Source of the DNA: Nostocoides jenkinsii Ben 74
GTDB lineage: Bacteria > Actinomycetota > Actinomycetes > Actinomycetales > Dermatophilaceae
Assembly (NCBI RefSeq): GCF_001046875.1
Contig: NZ_HF571038.1
Location: 929,435-980,851 of the forward strand
Length of the DNA: 51,417 nucleotides
Reading direction: 5' to 3'
Part shown: piece after piece, positions 16,821 through 25,840 of the stretch
Layout of the letters: every line of letters starts with the position of its first letter
How positions within the stretch are numbered: the first letter of the stretch is position 1
Translations under genes and position numbers: made by a program
The notes under the pieces: model-generated
The model's input: only the letters and a program-made list of their open reading frames with translations
What the model was told of the DNA's origin: nothing
Database searches by the model: none

Positions 16821-17143
16821 GCGCAGCACCCATCACCGATCCCAAGGCGCGCGGCGCCTTCACGTTCTTCAAGGTCATGGCCTTCCTGGTCGGCATCGGG
16901 CTGCTCGTGCTGGTGTTGGAGATGGTGTTGCACTACGGCTTCGACAACAACGCGCTCGACTGGTGGCCACAGCCGCACGGCTTCCTCTACATGATCTATC
17001 TCGCGGCGACGGCCAATCTGGGCTTCAAGGTCGGGTGGTCGTTGCCGAAGATGGTCGGGATCATGCTCGCGGGCTGCATTCCCTTCCTCAGCTTCGTCGT
17101 CGAGCGCCGCGTCGCGGGGGAGATTGCGCCGCGCCTGGCCTGA
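16817..17143 (+). CDS. DUF3817 family integral membrane protein
   Basis: A 108-residue protein with three probable membrane segments (about 15-35, 50-68 and 75-95), including the family-typical HGFLYMIYLAAT. DUF3817 proteins are small actinobacterial/bacterial membrane proteins of unknown function. The GTG start overlaps the SURF1 stop codon by four bases; guaA follows 41 bases later with its own promoter. Confidence 0.85.
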   Translation: MSAAPITDPKARGAFTFFKVMAFLVGIGLLVLVLEMVLHYGFDNNALDWWPQPHGFLYMIYLAATANLGFKVGWSLPKMVGIMLAGCIPFLSFVVERRVAGEIAPRLA

Positions 17144-17172
17144 GCCTGCCGGGCCCGGCGAGGGCCATGTTC

Positions 17173-17178
17173 TAGGCT
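17173..17178 (+). promoter_or_regulatory. guaA: -10 hexamer TAGGCT of leaderless guaA
   Basis: TAGGCT is followed by six bases and GTG 17185, the same hexamer and spacing as for SURF1. No ribosome-binding site is present. Confidence 0.65.
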
Positions 17179-17184
17179 TCCGAC

Positions 17185-18756
17185 GTGACTGCAGGCCGCC
17201 GACCCGTGCTCGTCGTCGACTACGGCGCCCAGTACGCCCAACTCATCGCCCGACGCATTCGCGAGGCGAAGGTCTACAGCGAGGTCGTTCCCCACACCCA
17301 TACCCTTGAGCAACTCCTTGAGCGCGAGCCGCTGGCGATCGTGCTGTCCGGCGGGCCCTCCTCGGTGTATGCCGAGGGCGCGCCCGCCCTCGACCCGGCC
17401 TTGCTCGACGCCGGGATTCCGGTATTCGGCATGTGTTACGGATTCCAGGCGATGGTCCAGGCCAGCGGGGGGACGGTCGCTCGCACCGGCATGGGGGAGT
17501 ATGGCGCGACCCGCCTCATCGACCTCGCCACCGACTCCACGCTGTTCTCCGGGCAACCGGTGGAACAGTCCGTCTGGATGAGCCACGGCGACGCGGTGAC
17601 CGACCTTCCGGCCGGGTTCACCGCGACCGCCGCGACCGGCGGCGCCCCGATCGCCGCCTTCGAGGACCCCTCCCGTCGGCTGTATGGCGTGCAGTGGCAC
17701 CCCGAGGTGCTGCATTCGACGTTCGGTCAGCAGGTGCTGGAGAACTTCCTTCGCCAGGGCGCCGGGCTCACCGGTGACTGGGACGCCGGCAGTGTCATCG
17801 AGGAGCAGGTTGCCGCGATCCGCGAGCGGGTCAGCGACAAGCGGGTCCTGTGCGGCCTCTCCGGCGGGGTCGACTCCTCGGTGGCCGCGGCGCTCGTGCA
17901 CAAGGCTGTCGGTGACCAGTTGACCTGCGTGTTCGTCGACCACGGGTTGCTGCGCCAGGGCGAGGCGGAGCAGGTCGAGGAGGACTTCGTCGCCTCCACC
18001 GGCGTCCGGCTCGTCGTCGTGGACGCCAAGGACCGCTTCCTCGACGCCCTGGCCGGCGTGACCGACCCCGAGGAGAAGCGCAAGATCATCGGCCGCGAGT
18101 TCATCCGCGTCTTCGAGCAAGCGGCCCGCGATGTCGTGGGCGACGCCGCCGCGGACGGGCACCCGGTCGAATTTCTGGTGCAGGGCACGCTCTATCCCGA
18201 CGTGGTCGAGTCCGGCGGCGGCACCGGCACGGCCAACATCAAGAGCCACCACAACGTCGGTGGACTCCCCGACGACCTGCAGTTCGCGCTGATCGAGCCG
18301 TTGCGAGACCTGTTCAAGGACGAGGTCCGCAAGGTCGGCCTCGAACTCGGCGTCCCCGAGGCCATCGTGTGGCGCCAGCCCTTCCCCGGCCCGGGCCTGG
18401 GCATCCGCATCGTCGGCGAGGTCACCGCCGACAACCTCGCCACCCTCCGCGCGGCCGACGAGATCGCCCGCCACGAACTCACCGCCGCCGGCCTCGACCG
18501 GGACATCTGGCAGTGCCCGGTGGTGCTGCTGGCCGGCGTCCGCTCGGTCGGGGTTCAGGGCGACGGCCGCACCTATGGGCACCCGGTTGTCCTGCGCCCC
18601 GTCTCCTCCGAGGACGCCATGACGGCCGACTGGACCCGCATCCCGTATGACGTTCTGGCCACCATCTCCACCCGGATCACCAACGAGGTCGCCAGCGTCA
18701 ACCGCGTCGTCCTCGACGTCACCAGCAAGCCGCCGGGAACGATCGAGTGGGAGTGA
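17185..18756 (+). CDS. guaA: GMP synthase (glutamine-hydrolysing)
   Basis: A 523-residue cytosolic enzyme converting XMP to GMP with glutamine and ATP. The class I amidotransferase domain (1-190) has the triad Cys84 (FGMCYGFQ), His172 and Glu174 (WHPEVLHS). The ATP pyrophosphatase domain has the PP-loop SGGVDSS (226-232). The C-terminal dimerisation domain ends with KPPGTIEWE, the hallmark terminus. Length is normal. It completes the GMP branch begun by guaB in this window. GTG 17185 is preceded by a -10 hexamer at six bases. Confidence 0.97.
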   Translation: MTAGRRPVLVVDYGAQYAQLIARRIREAKVYSEVVPHTHTLEQLLEREPLAIVLSGGPSSVYAEGAPALDPALLDAGIPVFGMCYGFQAMVQASGGTVARTGMGEYGATRLIDLATDSTLFSGQPVEQSVWMSHGDAVTDLPAGFTATAATGGAPIAAFEDPSRRLYGVQWHPEVLHSTFGQQVLENFLRQGAGLTGDWDAGSVIEEQVAAIRERVSDKRVLCGLSGGVDSSVAAALVHKAVGDQLTCVFVDHGLLRQGEAEQVEEDFVASTGVRLVVVDAKDRFLDALAGVTDPEEKRKIIGREFIRVFEQAARDVVGDAAADGHPVEFLVQGTLYPDVVESGGGTGTANIKSHHNVGGLPDDLQFALIEPLRDLFKDEVRKVGLELGVPEAIVWRQPFPGPGLGIRIVGEVTADNLATLRAADEIARHELTAAGLDRDIWQCPVVLLAGVRSVGVQGDGRTYGHPVVLRPVSSEDAMTADWTRIPYDVLATISTRITNEVASVNRVVLDVTSKPPGTIEWE

Positions 18757-18763
18757 CGGGCGG

Positions 18764-19660
18764 GTGGGAGTGAGCGGCCCGGTGCGCACCGCCCGGGCGT
18801 ATGCGGATCTCGTCGTTCTCGGGATCGGCGGAGTCGCCGTCCTGGTCGCCGCGTGGTGGCTGGGGCTGCGGCATCCGGCCTCGGCCCGTCTGGACGACGA
18901 TATTCGGCTCGCCTTCGGGGCGCACATCGATGCCGCGGCCTTGCCTAATAGGATGCTCGGCTGGGTGTCCTCCGGGCCGGTGCTCCTGCTCGTCTTCGCC
19001 GCCGCCGCGGCAGCGCTACTGCAGCGCCACCTCCGCCTGGCAATGGCGGTTCCGGCCTTCGCCGGGGTGAGCATGTGGGCGGCCGGCTACCTCCGTGAGG
19101 AGAAGTTCGAGCGGGCCCCGGGAACTCCGGTGGTGCCGCTGACTTTGCCGAGCACCCATACGACGGTTGCCTTGGTGATGGCGGTGGCCCTGGTCGTGGG
19201 GCTGCCCCGGATCGCCCGGCCGGTCGGCAGCCTGGTCGGCGGGTTCTTCGCCGGCGCCATCGGCATCGGGGTGTTGGCTCGGCAGTGGCAGCGGCCCTCC
19301 GACGTGCTGGCCGCGGCGGGTCTGGTAATGATCGTGGCGGCATTGGCGCTGACCGCAGGGGCGAGATATAGCGCGTTCCCGAAGGCGCGCGCCGCCGGAT
19401 TCGACCGGGCGGTCGGGCACCCGGCCTTGGCGGTGGTCGGCGCGGGCCTGGCCGCGTGGCGTTGGTGGGCGGCCGGGTTGGAACCCCTGCAGGGCTCGCG
19501 CGCACATACGCTCTTCTTTGGATCCATCGTCGTCGTCGCCCTGGCTGTCGGGCTTGCCATCGGTTTGTGTGCCGTCGTCGCGGACCGACACATTCTGCCC
19601 GGCAGCACCTGGTGGCCGACCCGGTCGCCGCGACGCGCTGGCACGAAGGAGGGGTCGTGA
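18764..19660 (+). CDS. PAP2-like polytopic membrane protein
   Basis: About 298 residues with six or more membrane segments. The middle carries LPSTHTTVALVMAVAL, resembling the PSGH motif of PAP2 lipid phosphatases, and RQWQRPSDVLAAAGL, resembling the SR-x5-H-x3-D motif but with Gln where the catalytic His should be. It may therefore be a degenerate or non-hydrolytic PAP2 relative. The start is uncertain (GTG 18764 or 18770; both follow the guaA stop closely). Its stop overlaps the acyltransferase start by four bases, so the two genes form an operon with possible shared work on membrane lipids. Confidence 0.75.
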   Translation: MGVSGPVRTARAYADLVVLGIGGVAVLVAAWWLGLRHPASARLDDDIRLAFGAHIDAAALPNRMLGWVSSGPVLLLVFAAAAAALLQRHLRLAMAVPAFAGVSMWAAGYLREEKFERAPGTPVVPLTLPSTHTTVALVMAVALVVGLPRIARPVGSLVGGFFAGAIGIGVLARQWQRPSDVLAAAGLVMIVAALALTAGARYSAFPKARAAGFDRAVGHPALAVVGAGLAAWRWWAAGLEPLQGSRAHTLFFGSIVVVALAVGLAIGLCAVVADRHILPGSTWWPTRSPRRAGTKEGS

Positions 19661-20379
19661 GCGAGCCGGAGTTTGGCGACAGCAATCGCGTTCTGGACGG
19701 GCTGATGCGTTATGTGGTCATCGGGCCGATCGTCCACGGGATGACGCGCATGAAGATCTCTGGGCGCGAGCATATCCCGGCCGAGGGCCAGCCAGCCATC
19801 ATTGCCAGCAACCACCTGTCCTTTGTCGACTCGATGGTCATCCCGCTGGCCTCAGGGCGCCGCGTGAGCTTCCTCGGGAAGGCTGAATACTTCACCGGCA
19901 CGGGTGTCAAGGGCGCATTCCTGCGCTCGTGGATGCGGTCGTTCGGGACGATCCCGGTCGAGCGGGAGGATGCGCGGGCTGCCGCCGAGTCGCTCCACAT
20001 CGCCGAGCGAGTGCTGGCCTCGGGGGGCGCGTTCGGTATCTATCCCGAAGGGACCCGCTCGCGTGACGGTCGACTTCACCGTGGCCGGACGGGGGTGGCC
20101 CGGCTGGCGCTCACCACCGGCGCCCCGATCATTCCGTGCGCGCTGTCGGGGACCCAGGACGTCCAGCCCCCCGATGCGCGGCTGCCGCGACCGGCCAAGG
20201 TGACGGTGTCTTTCGGCCCCCCGATCGACGTGGCGGGTCTGGCGGCACAGTTCACGAAGGCGAAGTTGCTGCGCGAGATCACCGACGCCGTCACGGACGC
20301 GATCGGCGAGATGAGCGGCCAAGAGCGATCCGGTCGCTACGCCTCCGACGTCAACGCCGAACTCGAAGGCCACTCGTGA
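19657..20379 (+). CDS. 1-acyl-sn-glycerol-3-phosphate acyltransferase family protein (PlsC-like)
   Basis: A 240-residue protein of the lysophospholipid acyltransferase family. The catalytic NHX4D box appears as SNHLSFVDS near residue 50 and the phosphate-binding motif as YPEGTRSRDG near residue 130. It would transfer an acyl chain to a lysophospholipid at the inner membrane face. GTG 19657 is preceded by an ideal GAAGGAGG. It overlaps the PAP2-like gene upstream by four bases and murT downstream by one base (TGATG), so lipid and cell wall genes are in one transcript. Confidence 0.9.
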   Translation: MSEPEFGDSNRVLDGLMRYVVIGPIVHGMTRMKISGREHIPAEGQPAIIASNHLSFVDSMVIPLASGRRVSFLGKAEYFTGTGVKGAFLRSWMRSFGTIPVEREDARAAAESLHIAERVLASGGAFGIYPEGTRSRDGRLHRGRTGVARLALTTGAPIIPCALSGTQDVQPPDARLPRPAKVTVSFGPPIDVAGLAAQFTKAKLLREITDAVTDAIGEMSGQERSGRYASDVNAELEGHS

Positions 20380-21698
20380 TGCCAGGCTTGCGCACCATCG
20401 CTGCCGTGGCCGCCGGCAAGGCCGCCCGGGTCGTGACGAAGGCGCGGGGCGGGGGGTCGGCCTTTCCCGGCCTGGTCGCCGAGCGCGTCGATCCCCGTGT
20501 GTTGGCGCACGCCTTGGAGCGCGTCCACGACGGGATCGTCGTGGTCTCCGGCACGAACGGCAAGACCACCACGACCAAGATGCTGGTGGCGATCCTGCGC
20601 GGTCATGGGCGCACGGTGTTCACCAACCCGACGGGGTCCAACTTCACGCGCGGCGTGATCTCGGCATTGCTCGGCGAGGTCGGGCCCAGTGGCCGGCTCG
20701 CCGACGATCTTGCGGTTCTGGAGTTGGACGAGGCGCACGCGCTGCACTTCGCCGCGGCCGTTGCGCCGACGCACGCCTTGTTGCTGAACGTCGCCCGCGA
20801 TCAACTCGATCGGTTCGCCGAGATCGACCACACGGCCAAGCTGCTCGCCTCCCTCGCCGAGTCCGTGACGACCGGGCTGGTGCTCAATCGCGATGACGCC
20901 TTCGTCGCCCGCATCGGTGGGGACGCCAAATCCACTGTGCGCGTTCGGTATTTCGGTGTCGATCAGGTCATCGCGCATCGGCTGCCGGAGCTGCAGGAGC
21001 AGGATGTGCGCTTCGGCGAGGACGTAGTGGTGCCGCCGGCCGGCGATGGCGATGCACTGCTCCGCCCGTTGGACGAGCACCGCTTCGAGGTGCTGCTCGG
21101 ACCCGAGGGGAGCGCCGGCGTGGTCGGCCCGCTGGAGTTGAAGCAGCGCGGGCTGGCCGCGATGATCAACGCCACGGCCGCGACGGAGATGGCCCGGATG
21201 CTGCTGGGCTCCGCCTTCGACCCGGCTGCGGCCGTGCGGGCGCTGGCCGAGGTCACGGCCCCCTTCGGCCGGGGCGAAGTCATCGACGTCGGCGGGTCGA
21301 CCTTGGAACTCGTCCTGGTCAAGAACCCGGCCGGGTTCACCGTGGCTCTGTCGACCTACGGCAGCACGCCGGTCGCGACCATGATCGCGATCAACGACAA
21401 CTACGCCGACGGTCGCGACGTGTCCTGGCTGTACGACGTCTCCTTCGCGAGTCTTCGCGAACGCGGGGTCGCCCTGACCTCGGGCGTGCGGGCATACGAC
21501 ATGGCGTTGCGGTTGCAGTATGACGACGTGGCCGTCGAGGCCGTCGAACCCGACCTCGATCTCGCGCTCGACCGATTCCTGAGCGCGAACCGGGGAGAGC
21601 CCGCCCGGATCTTCTGCACCTATACGGCGATGATGGCGCTGCGGCGCACGCTCGCCGCCCGCTTCGACCTGCCGGCTTTCGGCGAGGAGGCGTCATGA
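20379..21698 (+). CDS. murT: Lipid II isoglutaminyl synthase, MurT subunit
   Basis: A 439-residue Mur ligase-like protein. The P-loop is SGTNGKTTTTKM (about 57-68), then LELDEAHALHF and the central ATPase fold; the C-terminal DUF1727 domain has AINDNYADGRDVSWLYDV, the segment with the Asp that completes the active site. With GatD it amidates D-iso-Glu of lipid II to D-iso-Gln. Firmicute MurT has a Cys-ribbon zinc insertion; here I find a single Cys (FCTYTAMM, near the C-terminus), so the zinc ribbon is missing. Translation is coupled to plsC and gatD by overlaps. Confidence 0.93.
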   Translation: MPGLRTIAAVAAGKAARVVTKARGGGSAFPGLVAERVDPRVLAHALERVHDGIVVVSGTNGKTTTTKMLVAILRGHGRTVFTNPTGSNFTRGVISALLGEVGPSGRLADDLAVLELDEAHALHFAAAVAPTHALLLNVARDQLDRFAEIDHTAKLLASLAESVTTGLVLNRDDAFVARIGGDAKSTVRVRYFGVDQVIAHRLPELQEQDVRFGEDVVVPPAGDGDALLRPLDEHRFEVLLGPEGSAGVVGPLELKQRGLAAMINATAATEMARMLLGSAFDPAAAVRALAEVTAPFGRGEVIDVGGSTLELVLVKNPAGFTVALSTYGSTPVATMIAINDNYADGRDVSWLYDVSFASLRERGVALTSGVRAYDMALRLQYDDVAVEAVEPDLDLALDRFLSANRGEPARIFCTYTAMMALRRTLAARFDLPAFGEEAS

Positions 21699-22477
21699 GT
21701 GCCGGTGCCGACGTGAGTGACGGTGCCGAGATGAATGCGGCCGCGAGCAAGGGCGAGGTGCACGTCGTGCATCTCTATCCGCGCGAGATGAGCATTTATG
21801 GCGATCTCGGCAACACGCGCACGATGGTCTCGCGACTGCGCCGGCACGGCTATACGCCGGTCCTGCACGACCACCACCCGGGCGCCGAGTTCCCGGAACA
21901 CACCCACCTCGTGCTCGGCGGCGGCGGCCAGGACTCCGGGCAAGCCCGGGTCGAGGAGGATTTGGCGGTGATCGGTCCCCGGCTGACGGCGTTGGCGGCG
22001 GCCGGGACGCCGATGCTGATGATCTGCGGGATGTACCAACTCTTCGGCAACGCCTTCGTCACGGTGGAGGGGGCGCGGCTGCCGGGGCTCGGCATACTCG
22101 ATGTGACGACGCAGGGCAATGCCAAGCGGATGATCGGGCCGGTCGTGATGTCGACCGACTTCGGCGATGTGGTGGGCTACGAGAACCACTCCGGCTCCAC
22201 TCGGCTCGGCGCCGGGCAAGCGGCCTTCGGCGCGGTGCGGGCGGGGTTCGGCAACAACGGTGACGACGGGACCGAGGGGGCGCGGACGGGGAACGTCTTC
22301 GGCACCTACCTCCACGGGCCGATCCTGCCGAGCAACCCCGCCTTCGCGGACGCCCTCTTGTCGTATGCCGTGCCCCTCGCCACCGGGGACGCGTTCCAGC
22401 CTGAGGCGCTGGACGACACCTTCGCTGACGAGGCCCGCACGCGCCAGGTGCGCCGGCTGGTGGCGGCCGGGCGCTGA
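21695..22477 (+). CDS. gatD: Lipid II isoglutaminyl synthase, glutaminase subunit GatD
   Basis: A 260-residue class I (CobB/CobQ-like) glutamine amidotransferase. Cys111 in MLMICGMYQLFG and His207 in FGTYLHGPILP are the catalytic dyad of GatD, and the N-terminal LYPREMSIYGDLGN is typical. It supplies ammonia to MurT at the membrane. The ATG overlaps the murT stop by four bases. The first 20 residues are poorly conserved, so an internal ATG at residue 13 is possible. It ends before a nested hairpin and a convergent gene. Confidence 0.93.
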   Translation: MSAGADVSDGAEMNAAASKGEVHVVHLYPREMSIYGDLGNTRTMVSRLRRHGYTPVLHDHHPGAEFPEHTHLVLGGGGQDSGQARVEEDLAVIGPRLTALAAAGTPMLMICGMYQLFGNAFVTVEGARLPGLGILDVTTQGNAKRMIGPVVMSTDFGDVVGYENHSGSTRLGAGQAAFGAVRAGFGNNGDDGTEGARTGNVFGTYLHGPILPSNPAFADALLSYAVPLATGDAFQPEALDDTFADEARTRQVRRLVAAGR

Positions 22478-22499
22478 CGCCTCGCCCCAAGGTTTGGGT

Positions 22500-22542
22500 G
22501 GCTTTCCGGCGCTTTGCATGGCAAACCCACGGCCAGAAAGCC
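22500..22542. terminator. Nested hairpin between convergent genes
   Basis: Outer stem GGCTTTC (22500-22506) with GAAAGCC (22536-22542), extended by two G-C pairs after one mismatch; inner stem TTTGC-ATG-GCAAA. It lies 23 bases after gatD and 64 bases after the stop of the opposite gene. It has no U-run and may act in both directions. Confidence 0.45.
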
Positions 22543-22605
22543 TCCCAACGCGCCGGGTACTGGGATTGGGCGGGAATCCGGCCGCGGAGCTGCGCGCTCG
22601 AAGGG

Positions 22606-23661
22606 TCAGTCGTCGTCGGGGGTGGTGGCGGGGGTCTTGGGCAGCAGGCTCCAGGCGAGCCAGCCGAGGGCGCCGACCGGGACTTCCATCAGGTGGGTGA
22701 AGATCGAGAAGAGCACCACCCCCGCGGTGGCTTCGGCGGGGACGGCGCCCCAGGCCACCAGGGCGGTGGCCGTGCCGGTCTCGGTCACCCCGACGCCGCC
22801 GGGGGTCACCCCGACGGATGTCAGCAGCCGGCCGATTGCGAAGGCCGCAAACAGTTGGCCCAGTGGCAGGTCCACCCCGGCGGTCTTCATCACGGCCAAG
22901 AACAGCAGGTAGTAGAACCCGAAGTAGCCCACCAAGCCGATGGTCAGGCCGAACCATCCCGTCCGGACGGTGTCGACGATCCGGCCGCGCAGGTCCCGGG
23001 TTAGCGCCTCGACCGACATCGAGCGCTTGGCCCGGCGGGTCAGCGGCCGCAGCATCCGATCCAGCCCCTGGCCGACGGTCGCGGCGGCCCGGGCGGAGGC
23101 GATCACCGCGACAAAGAGCGCCACGATCACCACGCCGCTGACGACCGCCGCCGCGGCGGCGTCGCGCATCAACGGCGGCAGGTGTGAGCTCCCAACGGCC
23201 AGCCCGGCGATGGCGATGATCGGCAATAGCATGCGCGCCAACGTGTTCCAGACGCCGGTGACGATCGCCGACGTCGACACGACGCGCTTGCCGAAGCCCC
23301 ACGACCGGCAGATCGCGAAGGTCGCGGCCAACCCGACCGCGCCGCCGCCGGGCAGGACATTGCTCACAGCCGATCCGGCCGTGTTGACGATGAACGCGCG
23401 CAGGTGGGACAGGCCGGGAATCGAGGCGGTCAGGGTGAAGGTATAACTCCACAGGCCCAGCAGCGCCAACACGGCAAAACCGGCCGACTGCCGCCACGAC
23501 AACCGCGACACGATCGCCCAGACCTCACCCCAACTCGTCTTGGCGAAGTGGGGCAACCCCCAGATCAGAATGACTGCGGACAGGCCGAAACCCACCACCA
23601 TCTGCACGACGGTTCGCCAGGTCGGGCCCCACGTCTGCGCCGCCGCCTCCACCTCGGTCAC
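22606..23661 (-). CDS. Flippase-like (lysylphosphatidylglycerol synthase TM region, UPF0104) membrane protein
   Basis: A 351-residue protein with about eight membrane segments and the family marks SAVSNVLPGGGAVG and VGVTPGGVGVTETG (the paired Pro-Gly-Gly-x-Gly turns of the LPG_synthase_TM/UPF0104 family). It has no soluble synthase domain, so it is a stand-alone flippase-like protein. Such proteins are found with glycosyltransferases that build lipid-linked glycans. The GTG start overlaps the PIG-L deacetylase stop by four bases. Its role, perhaps moving a glycolipid, is an inference. Confidence 0.82.
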   Translation of the reverse strand: MTEVEAAAQTWGPTWRTVVQMVVGFGLSAVILIWGLPHFAKTSWGEVWAIVSRLSWRQSAGFAVLALLGLWSYTFTLTASIPGLSHLRAFIVNTAGSAVSNVLPGGGAVGLAATFAICRSWGFGKRVVSTSAIVTGVWNTLARMLLPIIAIAGLAVGSSHLPPLMRDAAAAAVVSGVVIVALFVAVIASARAAATVGQGLDRMLRPLTRRAKRSMSVEALTRDLRGRIVDTVRTGWFGLTIGLVGYFGFYYLLFLAVMKTAGVDLPLGQLFAAFAIGRLLTSVGVTPGGVGVTETGTATALVAWGAVPAEATAGVVLFSIFTHLMEVPVGALGWLAWSLLPKTPATTPDDD

Positions 23662-24530
23662 GGCAACCCCGCAAAGATGTCCCGCGCGATCGGCGCTCCC
23701 GGCGGATGGGCGGGATCGCGATACCACTCGCGTCCGAAGATCGCGTCATAGAAGGGGCGCGGGATCCGCAAGAACGCCGCCAGTGTCCGGTCGCCACCGT
23801 CGGCGCTGGCCTGCGAGGCGTGCGCGCGCATCGCGGCGCGCTTCCGAGCGGCATACCGGTGAACGTCGATGCGATGGGTGATCTCGCGCCGGGCGGTGTA
23901 GGCCCGGGTGAAGCTGTCCGGGTCGAACTCCGGCGGATACGGATAGACCTTGGCCGAGAGCCGGATCGCGCGCACGATCAGGTCGCGCGGGATGGTCGCC
24001 TCGAGCACCCGCGGCGTCCCGGCGCGGACGGCCGCTAGCGCGCCAACCTCGTGCACCTTCACGTGATCGCGATGGCCGTAGCCACCGTTGGCGTCATAGG
24101 AGAGCAGCACGTCGGCGCGCTCCTGGACCAGGATGTCCGCGAGCCGGTCCGCCGCCTCGCCCAGCGGCGCTTGCACGAAGCGGACCGCGCCCTCCGGGTC
24201 GCTCCCGCGGTCGTCGTCGGCGGCGGCGGCGGGCGCAATGTCGGGGACGGGGTCGTCGTCGAGGCCGGAATCGGCATACCCCAGCCAGTGGGTGTGGGTG
24301 ACGCCGAGGGCGGCGGCGCTCGCCAACGCCTCGCGACGCCGGACCTCCCCGAGTCCCTGCAGGCGGTAGTCGGCCGACGCCAGCCCCACAGCGCCGTCCG
24401 TGGCCACCACGAGGACGACGCGATGGCCCTGCGCTGCGGCCCGCGCCATCGTCCCGGCGGTCAGCAAGGCCTCGTCGTCGGGGTGGGCGTGGAAGGCGAC
24501 CAGGGTGCGCCGCGCAACGGTCTGGGTCAT
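23658..24530 (-). CDS. PIG-L/LmbE family N-acetylglucosaminyl deacetylase
   Basis: A 290-residue protein with the zinc-site motif HAHPDDE (14-20) and GYGHRDHVKVHEVG (about 155-168), diagnostic of the PIG-L/MshB/Mca family that deacetylates GlcNAc-inositol, mycothiol conjugates or GlcNAc lipids. An acidic low-complexity insertion (DDDPVPDIAPAAAADDDRG) near residue 95 is unusual. Whether it is MshB, Mca or a glycolipid deacetylase cannot be told. It precedes the flippase-like gene with a 4-base overlap and is divergent from a GH32 gene. Confidence 0.85.
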   Translation of the reverse strand: MTQTVARRTLVAFHAHPDDEALLTAGTMARAAAQGHRVVLVVATDGAVGLASADYRLQGLGEVRRREALASAAALGVTHTHWLGYADSGLDDDPVPDIAPAAAADDDRGSDPEGAVRFVQAPLGEAADRLADILVQERADVLLSYDANGGYGHRDHVKVHEVGALAAVRAGTPRVLEATIPRDLIVRAIRLSAKVYPYPPEFDPDSFTRAYTARREITHRIDVHRYAARKRAAMRAHASQASADGGDRTLAAFLRIPRPFYDAIFGREWYRDPAHPPGAPIARDIFAGLP

Positions 24531-24601
24531 GGCTGGCCCATCCTCCCATCGGTTCGTGGTTGGCTTGGACGTCCGAGCCGTGTCCGTGAGGAGACCCGCC
24601 C

Positions 24602-25840
24602 ATGCCCGAGCCCGTCGCGTTGCCCCGGCTGCACATCCGCCCCGGCTACGGATGGCTCAACGACCCCAACGGTATGGCGCACGTCGACGGCCGCTGGCAT
24701 GTTTTCTTCCAGCACAATCCCCAGGCGCCGGTGCACAACCGCATCCAGTGGGGTCACGTGTCGAGTGCCGACCTGGTGACCTGGACCGAGCACCCCGTGG
24801 CCTTCGGACCGCAGGAGGGCGGGCCCGACGATTTCGGCTGCTGGTCCGGAGTGTTCGCGCCCGGGCTGGCGCGCCCGGCCGTGGTCTATTCGGGGGTGGC
24901 CGCGAGCGACGGGCAGAGCACCGTGTGCCTGCGCTGGGGCTCGGCCGACCTGCTCGACTGGTCGGACCCGATCGTCGTCGCGCGGACCCCGCCCGGCGTG
25001 CAGATCATGCGCGATCCCTTTCTCTTCAGCTGGGGCGAGCGGCGGTGGGCGCTGCTCGGGGCGGAACTCGCCGAGGGCGGGCCCGCGATCCTGCTGTATG
25101 ACTGTGCCGACATGCTCGCCTGGCAGCCGGCCGGGCACTTCGCGCACCACCGCGACCCGGTCCTGGACGGCCTGCCCCGTGCCGACATCTGGGAGTGCCC
25201 GCAACTGCTGCAGGTGGGGGAGCAGACGGCCCTGATCGTCTCGCGCTGGCTCGCCGAGGAACTCCTTGAGGTCTTCTGGGTCGGCGGCGCGATCACCGAC
25301 CGCGACGGCACGCCCGCCTTCGTCGCGGACACCGCCGCAGGCTGGGGGGTCCTCGACGCCGGAACGAGTTGCTACGCACCGCAATTGGTCAACACGGGCG
25401 ACGGGTCCCTGCTGCTGGGCTGGGTCCGCTCGCGCCCCGATCAGACTCCGGAGGTGCCGGTCGCTGGCTGCCTGACCTTCCCGCGCCGGCTTCACCTGGA
25501 TCACGGGCGCGTGGTCTGTGTCCTCGACCCGGGCGTCGCGGCGGCGCTCCTCGCGTCGGCGACGGTGGAGACGGTGGGGAGCGGGCGGCATACGGTCGAA
25601 GGGCAGTGCGTCGTCGTCCCCGCCGCCGACGCCACCCTCACCTCGGCGGGCGATCCCGGCCTAGTCGTCGCCGTCCCCGTGGGGGCTCAAGCGTGGATCG
25701 ACGCCGACGTCCTTGAGGTGTATGCCGCGCCCTCGCCGAGCCCGTCCAGCCCGAACCCGCCCGCGACCTACCGGGGCCTGGGCGGGTGGGTTCTCGACCT
25801 GCCCACCGGCACCGCCGAACTCCACCGGCTCCCCGGGTGA
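24602..25840 (+). CDS. Glycoside hydrolase family 32 protein (beta-fructosidase/sucrose hydrolase)
   Basis: A 412-residue GH32 enzyme. The three invariant acidic residues are in WLNDPNG (nucleophile Asp21), RDP (136-138, transition state) and ECP (Glu197, acid/base). The five-bladed propeller occupies about 1-310; the beta-sandwich tail is short and Ala/Pro rich. There is no signal peptide, so sucrose, sucrose 6-phosphate or short fructans would be cut in the cytosol. AGGAG lies ten bases before the ATG. It overlaps the glycosyltransferase gene by four bases, an unusual partner for a catabolic hydrolase; no sugar transporter is adjacent. Confidence 0.9.
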   Translation: MPEPVALPRLHIRPGYGWLNDPNGMAHVDGRWHVFFQHNPQAPVHNRIQWGHVSSADLVTWTEHPVAFGPQEGGPDDFGCWSGVFAPGLARPAVVYSGVAASDGQSTVCLRWGSADLLDWSDPIVVARTPPGVQIMRDPFLFSWGERRWALLGAELAEGGPAILLYDCADMLAWQPAGHFAHHRDPVLDGLPRADIWECPQLLQVGEQTALIVSRWLAEELLEVFWVGGAITDRDGTPAFVADTAAGWGVLDAGTSCYAPQLVNTGDGSLLLGWVRSRPDQTPEVPVAGCLTFPRRLHLDHGRVVCVLDPGVAAALLASATVETVGSGRHTVEGQCVVVPAADATLTSAGDPGLVVAVPVGAQAWIDADVLEVYAAPSPSPSSPNPPATYRGLGGWVLDLPTGTAELHRLPG

